Positions 57,819-64,000 of a stretch of DNA of 64,000 nt are shown in pieces. Source of the stretch: Piper betle (taxonomy: Eukaryota; Streptophyta; Magnoliopsida; Piperales; Piperaceae); contig JAURVB010014703.1 in NCBI GenBank assembly GCA_033002965.1, positions 1-64,000 of the forward strand. The letters run 5' to 3'. Position 1 is the first letter of the stretch; every line of letters begins with the position of its first letter. A program made the position numbers and the translations under genes. The notes beneath the pieces are model-generated. The model saw nothing but the letters and a program-made list of their open reading frames with translations. It ran no database searches and had not been told where the DNA came from.

Positions 57819-60647
57819 TGATGATTAGAAAGGCATAAAAACACATTTTCAACATTGAGTCAAAGTTTTACATTAGCAAACCAGTTAGTTCGAGTCGAGT
57901 CAATTTCATAGCATGTGTGTTGAGCCAAGGCCAACTGTGTGTTACGAGCGATAAGGGTCAAGTGTACTCGAGTATATGATGATAATATCAAAAAAATATT
58001 TAAAAAATGAGTTATCAAAGTATATGATAGTATGCAATTATTTTTTTTATTTATTTGATTGCAAAATTATTTTTATGCTGAATAATGCATTAGGATGCGG
58101 TAGATAGCAGTTTGGGTTGGTTATTAGTTATAGAACATGTCCTTATGATTTTATTGAGTGTATTATATTTTATTGATATTTTATCATATTTTTTAGATTT
58201 TTTAAAGAATTTATTAGGAGTTAGTTATTATTTTTGGATCGAGTCGAAGTAGAAGCCAACTTTTATTTACTAAATTACCACCCTATCGACATTTCCTCCT
58301 CTCACCCTATCGTTGCCCCGATCACCACAGCCTCTAGCTGTCGTGCTCGCCACTGAGCCATCCCTTGCCTTCCCGGCCGTCTCCCGATTTCCACGACGTG
58401 AGGAAGTCGAGCAGTCCGTGTTGTGCTGCCGACGTCAATTCTGCCGCCAGCCACGCCGCTCTGCCGTCGCCGTGCATTCAACCTAGCCGCCCTTTCCCTT
58501 CACCTTGCACCACCATCGAGACAAGCCAAGGCTGATCGGGCATCCCTAGCAGACACACGACCGTGGCTGGCAACCCTCAACGTCGCCATTGCCCCTGTCC
58601 TCACCTGGTCGTGTTGTCACCGAGCAAGTGCCGGCTGAAAACTGTTGGATTTGTTAGAATTCGCCAAAATCACCGAATTTTTGCCAAATTCCTCCTGCCG
58701 AACATGATCAAACTTAAGACGCCACAAGGTGCTGAATTCGACTCCTGAGACGCGCAACCAAACCCTAATTGTCGTCAATTGCTGTTAACGCGAGGTATAA
58801 TTACCTTCAACCTAATTATTTAAAATTGATAATTTTTAGCATAGCATGTTAGGACTTGATTATTGACATGATTAAATACCTTGATTGTGAATAAAATGAA
58901 TTTGCATGATTTAAATAGTATTGAATAAGTGCTAATGATCTAATTAGGTAAATTAAGTATGAATTGTTAATTAACTGCAACTTAATTTAGAAAATCATAA
59001 TGTGGATTGATGTGAGTGCATTGATCTGAGTGTGCTAATTAGGATGTATGAATGCATTATTTAGATAGTGGGCATTAACTTTTAAATTTGATATGTAGGT
59101 ACGGAGTAAGAGCTAACTGCCTAGGCGGCACAATTAGAGCTTCTACTAGGTCCGTTTAGGAATCACTTCTAGTTGATCTTCTCTTTTATTGTGATTTGAT
59201 TTGACATGTAAGAAGACGTGTTAAGTGGTAGATTTGTCATATCCCACTCCACACGACTCATTTAGTCGATCGTATTTTCGGATTAATAACCGTCAAGGAT
59301 GAGATCCCTTAAGTTTGTTTTTAAAACTAAGATCCAGATCATGATGCCTTCGGGCCTACTATATTATGATCCTTACCTAGACCTATATGTATATATATTG
59401 GTCAATTTTTTAGTGAGATAGGGGAAAGTCGACTTGCATGTACCATGAGTGGGTGCAGCTCAAAGCATGCTTGATGTTGCATTCCCGGGGGATCCTGACA
59501 ACTCCACATTTTGACTTCCTCAAACCTGGAGAAATATGAAGGATTACGGGTACTGCAATGCACCACATGTGTAGTCGTGTGGATTGAAATGTTATTAAAT
59601 GTGCATACATGAGAGTACTCGGTCTTTGTACTCAGGCCCAGGAGTTATATGAAAGACGTAGAGGGGCTACTCAATGGATTTCCCGACCGTGGATATTAGA
59701 AAAATGTCGAGGCATAAGACTAGTCAGAATGAAACGTTGTTCAAGCCAAGGCGTAGGGTTCCCGATTAGTGCCCTTATAAGTGATTCTAATGGAGGAGAA
59801 TATATCATTAATTTTATTTAACATGAGAGTTATTTTTCATGTGGTAATTTGATTATTTAGTTATTTCTGAGGGTAACAAGCAACATGTACACATATACCT
59901 GCTGAGAATGAGTGAGAATGTGATGTGATGAACTGCTATGAATGGTTATGGATAAAATGCTATAATGTTTTATTGTAAGAAATGTTGTGTGAAATTAATG
60001 AAATGATCTTTGTGATGGTTAATATGCATAGAGTTGAACATGATGAGTTAACCGGGTCAAGACCCGATTTGGAAAGATAAAGTTTATCATGATGTGGATG
60101 TTACGTGAAAAGTAAAATATTTTGGCTATGCTTTAGGTTTTTATCGTTATATATACATGTTATTTGTTATTGATACGGGTGGTCTTTGTTGTGCTTTTAG
60201 GAAAAACTCTGGCCCGTTTTGTTTTAAAATTGTTATTTTTCAAATTTTTATTTGGTTGTTTTGTTTGAATATAAATTGCATATTATATCATTCATTTAAA
60301 ACAACGTTTCAGAAATCTAAAGTTGCGGATCCAATTCAGACACCTGAGCAGAGGGATGCATTGAATGTTTATATCACTATTTTGAGACACCGGGTAGATC
60401 CAGGTTGTGTTGACCAAATTAAGTAAATTAACAAATGGTTCGGTCACCTGTAACATTTGGTGATGTGAATAAAATTTTTTATTTATTTATTGATTTATTT
60501 AGTTTGATCGGTTTCGACCAAAAACTAACCAAACCGACCGAACAAAGTTTGGTTGATTTTCTGTTTCAAAGAAAACTAAACTAGCACCAAACCGAACTAC
60601 TTTATGAGTTTGGTTCGGCTAGTTAGACCAAACCATGCTCACCCTTA

Positions 60648-60655
60648 GTTTTAGC
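60648..60655. repeat. Right 8-bp target duplication (gttttagc)
   Basis: Differs by one base from gctttagc at 56691-56698. Confidence 0.75.
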
Positions 60656-61191
60656 TAATCATGTGTCGATTTGATATCTGATATCATAATTTTTAAAATT
60701 GCTGGGCTCAAATTATACATGTTGAACGAATCATCTTGATTGCTTATATTAAACTTTGAATCAAACATATAAAAATTAGTAAAAATAAACAAATACATTT
60801 ATATCATTTTACGCCAAATTGTAATTAGTTTTCACATGCTTGGCCTGCCCTGTTGGTTTTGGTTTGAAACACACTCTCTCGTTCAATCTTTTTTTTCCTT
60901 CAAAATATTAATAAATATATGACACAAATAAATTACTAATCTAAGCTCAACATTAATATAAAAACCCTAATTTTTATTTTTTATATTATAATTACCAAAA
61001 AGTTAAATAAAATTAATTATTAATTCCACTTGATAAACTACAAAAACTACCCGACCCGCATAAGACCCAGACCAGGGCGGCCATTGTTGCCTTCGTCAAC
61101 GGCGGCCATTGTTGAATACCAAGGAGCAGCACAGCAAAAAGATCCCATCTTTTCTTCGCAAAGATCGCATTTTTCCGTCCAATCTCACACA
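60656..61191. other. Upstream region of the AP-2 sigma gene
   Basis: AT-rich spacer, then the leader of the AP2S gene. A G/C-rich strip (about 61050-61120) is probably its 5' untranslated region. Confidence 0.45.
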
Positions 61192-62926
61192 ATGGTAGAT
61201 CAATTCTCGATCTTTATCTTTTTTTCCAGATTTGTACAATTTTTCGCCACATTTTATGGTTACATTTTCATGGTATGGTGTTAATGGCAGATCCGATTCA
61301 TACTTCTTCAGAACCGGCAGGGGAAGACTCGCCTGGCCAAGTACTACATCCCCCTTGAAGACTCCGAGAAGCACAAAGTCGAATATGAGGTATGCTTTGT
61401 CCTCCTCCTTGCTAGTTCTTGGTTGCCTTGGTGTTGGATTGGCAAATGGTTTGTTTTCTTGAAGTTGCTGAAATTGGTTGTTTTTTTTTTTTTGTGGTGG
61501 TTGAGGTGGGGTGTTGGTGATGTGCAGGTGCATAGGTTGGTTGTCAATAGAGACCCCAAGTTCACCAATTTTGTGGAGGTTAGCATTTTGTTTATATATC
61601 TAATGCTTTTTCTATTACAATTTTTAGTGTTCTATCATCAAAATAGATTGTGGGTTGGGTGGTTCTTTAGATATATGTTGTTCTTAATTTTGTGAGAATA
61701 GTTGATTGCCATAGAACAATAATTGATTTCATGATGATTTTTATATGTGCGTGTGCTTCTTTTCCTAAAAAGAATGGAGTAGATCTACTCCGATGTGTGT
61801 GTATGTGTTATTGAGATAAACATTGATTATGTTGAAATTCGTGTGTAGGATGGGGGAGATTGGATTGTTCTTTTGCTGGTTCAAGCTTATGTTTTAAAAA
61901 CTTCTGTTTGAAACTTAAACTTGAGCTGAAGCAAGGAGCATAATCAGGAATGAACCGAAAGCAAACTTTTGAACAAGTTATTTTTTAAAATCAGTTTGAA
62001 TGGTTCTTCTTAATCATGTTATTGGACTCAATTTAAATAAAACTTGGTTAAATATGCTATTGTAATTTTAAATTCTAAAAACTTGAAGTATTCCATTTGC
62101 TTGAATGTCTGAACATTTTGTCCTCAATTGAATTCTTCAAACATTCAACCTGTTTTGATAGTTAAATAGAAGAAAATATAAAAGCATAATGCATAGTAAA
62201 TTGAATTTATTGGACTTGATCAAATGCAAGGGAAGTAGCTGAAAAAATAGTTTATTTATGTAATTAAATACAAAATGTTTTTGTACATATGTATAGCTTA
62301 TTTCTAATGATGAGTATTTCTGCATTTGTTATGTGCAGTTCCGCACACACAAAGTCATCTATCGCCGTTATGCAGGATTATTTTTCTCCATGTGTGTTGA
62401 CATCACGGACAATGAATTGGCATACTTAGAGTGCATTCACTTGTTTGTCGAGATACTGGACCATTTCTTTAGCAATGTCTGTGAGCTGGATTTGGTGTTT
62501 AACTTCCACAAGGTGCGTATATATGCCATTTAGAAAGGAGATGTTGGATGCTGATGTTAATCATAATGATGACATTGTTTGGCTAGAAATGATTTCTTTT
62601 TTATTTTTTGTGGTGGCAAGGTCTATCTGATATTGGACGAATTCATTCTTGCTGGGGAACTGCAAGAAACGAGTAAAAGAGTATGTTTCAATCATTTATC
62701 TTTTGGCTTTTTAACATGGATTCTCATGGAACAAATCTTTTTTTGCGGCCATTTGTTAAGTATTGCAGGTTAACAATTGAAATCCTATTTAGAATAACAC
62801 CTGAAGTAACTAGAGGATGATTGTGGATTGAAAATGCTATCCTCCCTTAGTAAGTAATTTTTTGTTTATCATGCAATATTTCAGGCAATTATTGAGCGGA
62901 TGGGAGAACTGGAGAAACAAGAATGA
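61192..62926 (+). CDS. AP2S: AP-2 complex subunit sigma (small clathrin adaptin)
   Basis: Six coding exons with GT-AG sites: 61192-61194, 61291-61389, 61528-61578, 62339-62512, 62621-62680 and 62885-62926. They total 429 bases and give 142 residues, the usual length. The protein reads [78 protein letters not shown] and [12 protein letters not shown], closely matching the conserved sigma-2 fold. It forms part of the tetrameric AP-2 adaptor that links cargo with dileucine-type signals to clathrin at the plasma membrane. The first coding exon holds only the ATG, which abuts the donor (atg|gtagat); the next exon opens with ATC for isoleucine. Confidence 0.96.
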
Positions 62927-63776
62927 TGTCTTCATTTGTGGCTTGTAGTTGGATAATGTACCATATTTTTTCCTTCAATGCAATTCACAAAACTCTTGAT
63001 TCGATTGTTAGATCCAACTAGAAAAGATGAATTGGAAAACGGCGCTTCTATGTTCCTATGGATGTTCTCATTGACTGAAGTAGTCTAACTGACAAACTTT
63101 AGACATATTTGTTTGCCAGTTTGTCATATAAGACCTTATTATAATTATACATGTAATGTAAATTTTAACCCTGATACTGAGAATTCTGCTTGTGGCATAC
63201 GTTTTTTATTTTGCTGAGTAATTTACTTCTGTTTTTATTCTTGGAATATGTTAGGCCGATGATGCAGTGAAACAGATATACATAAATATGCACATAGTTG
63301 AAGCAGTAGTATTATACCATGTATCACCAAATTTCCGTACACCCCCTAACAATTTTTATGATAAAACTAAAGTCATTGATCTTTGTGGTCTTGATGTTGA
63401 TTCATTCATTAAAGTGTAAACATTCAACCTATTGGATTTTGTATTGCCTTCTTGGCTGTAAAATCTTATAGCTGTATTGCACTTGGCCTCTGCTACTGTA
63501 AATGAGCCCTGATGGATAAGAGCATACTTGTCTGGTTTTAAAAAATTTTCAATCATCACAGCAAAGCCAACATCAGAGATTGAAATATAATTTTCATTTC
63601 TTTTCATGTCTATTGATAGAAGATAGTGTCAAATTAGAACATCACTGGTGTTCAGATAGAGCATATACAACCCAATGGCTATTGCAAGACCAATGGGTGG
63701 GGTTCTTTTTCTCGAAGCAACCGAGGGGGTACTTGAGGAAATGATCTCCATTACCTCATGTACAAATATATACATA
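62927..63776. other. 3' flank of AP2S and intergenic
   Basis: 3' untranslated region of AP2S and spacer. No other feature recognised. Confidence 0.4.
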
Positions 63777-63891
63777 TTACAACCTGGCATCCCCTGACCT
63801 ACTTGTTGATCTGCTTTCATATTGCCCAGAAAAAAGGCCAGGCGTGGGCTGTGTTAAAGAGGAACCAAGAGGACCAGGTTGCATCATGGTG
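63777..63891 (-). CDS. Probable terminal exon of a gene continuing beyond the window
   Basis: On the minus strand an acceptor (cttaccag) at 63892 is followed by one frame to a stop at 63777: TMMQPGPLGSSLTQPTPG then LFSGQYESRSTSRSGDARL. The length (115) leaves one base to complete a split codon. It is low in complexity (Q/G/S/T-rich), as in the tails of many RNA- or chromatin-related proteins, but the identity is unknown. Confidence 0.35.
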
Positions 63892-64000
63892 CTGGTAAGA
63901 AAAGCCAGCACGCTTCATAGTTGAATAAGGCAAACATTCTCATCAAGCATATAAATGGATTTTCTCTTCCATGGCTCGCTATAGTAGCTCTGCAATTCCC

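Larger units (their letters stand above)
56699..60647. mobile_element. hAT-like non-autonomous element, about 3.95 kb
   Basis: The left end tagggctgatcatttgct and the inverted right end (reverse complement of agaccaaaccatgctcaccctta) form imperfect terminal inverted repeats. The flanks are an 8-bp duplication with one mismatch: gctttagc at 56691-56698 and gttttagc at 60648-60655, the target size of hAT elements. Both subterminal regions are full of aaccaaac/gtttggtt motifs. The interior holds a nested smaller element (57123-57818), a GC-rich tract (about 58280-58760) and spacer with no transposase frame. The GC-rich tract (frame 58423-58638) matches no family I know and may be a captured gene piece. 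Confidence 0.75.

Overview
The window is nuclear DNA from a flowering plant. Genes have many short GT-AG introns in an AT-rich background, and four SAUR auxin-response genes are present. The species cannot be named from the sequence. GC-rich exons and leaders occur, but the remains of an XIP-type aquaporin, a subfamily reported absent from monocots and Brassicaceae, argue against a grass or a crucifer.

Layout. 0-17 kb: four single-exon SAUR genes (876-1214 +, 3434-3757 -, 14104-14382 -, 15595-15876 -), a dead polyamine/amino-acid permease (about 7.87-8.95 kb, -), a GC-rich repeat (10.0-10.8 kb), an element with a tRNA-Phe-like segment (10.9-11.5 kb), and a DUF7086 gene with one missing base (16647-17158, -). 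19.6-22.7 kb: a three-exon coiled-coil protein (-). 26.3-28.1 kb: an HVA22i/j-like gene (+). 28.65-29.09 kb: a hAT-type BED-finger fragment (-). 32.0-38.0 kb: a complete 18-coding-exon aminoalcoholphosphotransferase gene (+), including a 10-nt microexon. 38.8-41.9 kb: an E2F transcription factor gene (-), convergent with it. 43.3-44.2 kb: a universal stress protein pseudogene (+). 46.1-47.1 kb: a three-armed inverted/direct repeat. 47.85-49.40 kb: a C2H2 zinc-finger gene with one frame break (+). 50.9-52.75 kb: an XIP-like aquaporin pseudogene (-), split by a 949-bp LTR element with a GTTGT target duplication. 54.1-55.7 kb: a small uncharacterised ORF and a frame-broken WEB-family gene. 56.7-60.65 kb: a hAT-like element carrying a second, nested TIR element with a tRNA-Phe-like segment. 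61.2-62.9 kb: an intact AP-2 sigma adaptin gene (+). 63.78-63.89 kb: a probable terminal exon of a gene leaving the window (-).

The genes are unrelated housekeeping or regulatory loci (phospholipid synthesis, cell cycle, endocytosis, ER shaping, auxin growth response). The most distinctive biology is in the mobile DNA: a TIR element family carrying tRNA-derived segments, a nested hAT-like pair with clear 8-bp duplications, and a short LTR element that interrupts an already decaying aquaporin. Several conserved genes have single short indels at simple repeats. These could be real decay or assembly errors, and the sequence alone cannot decide.
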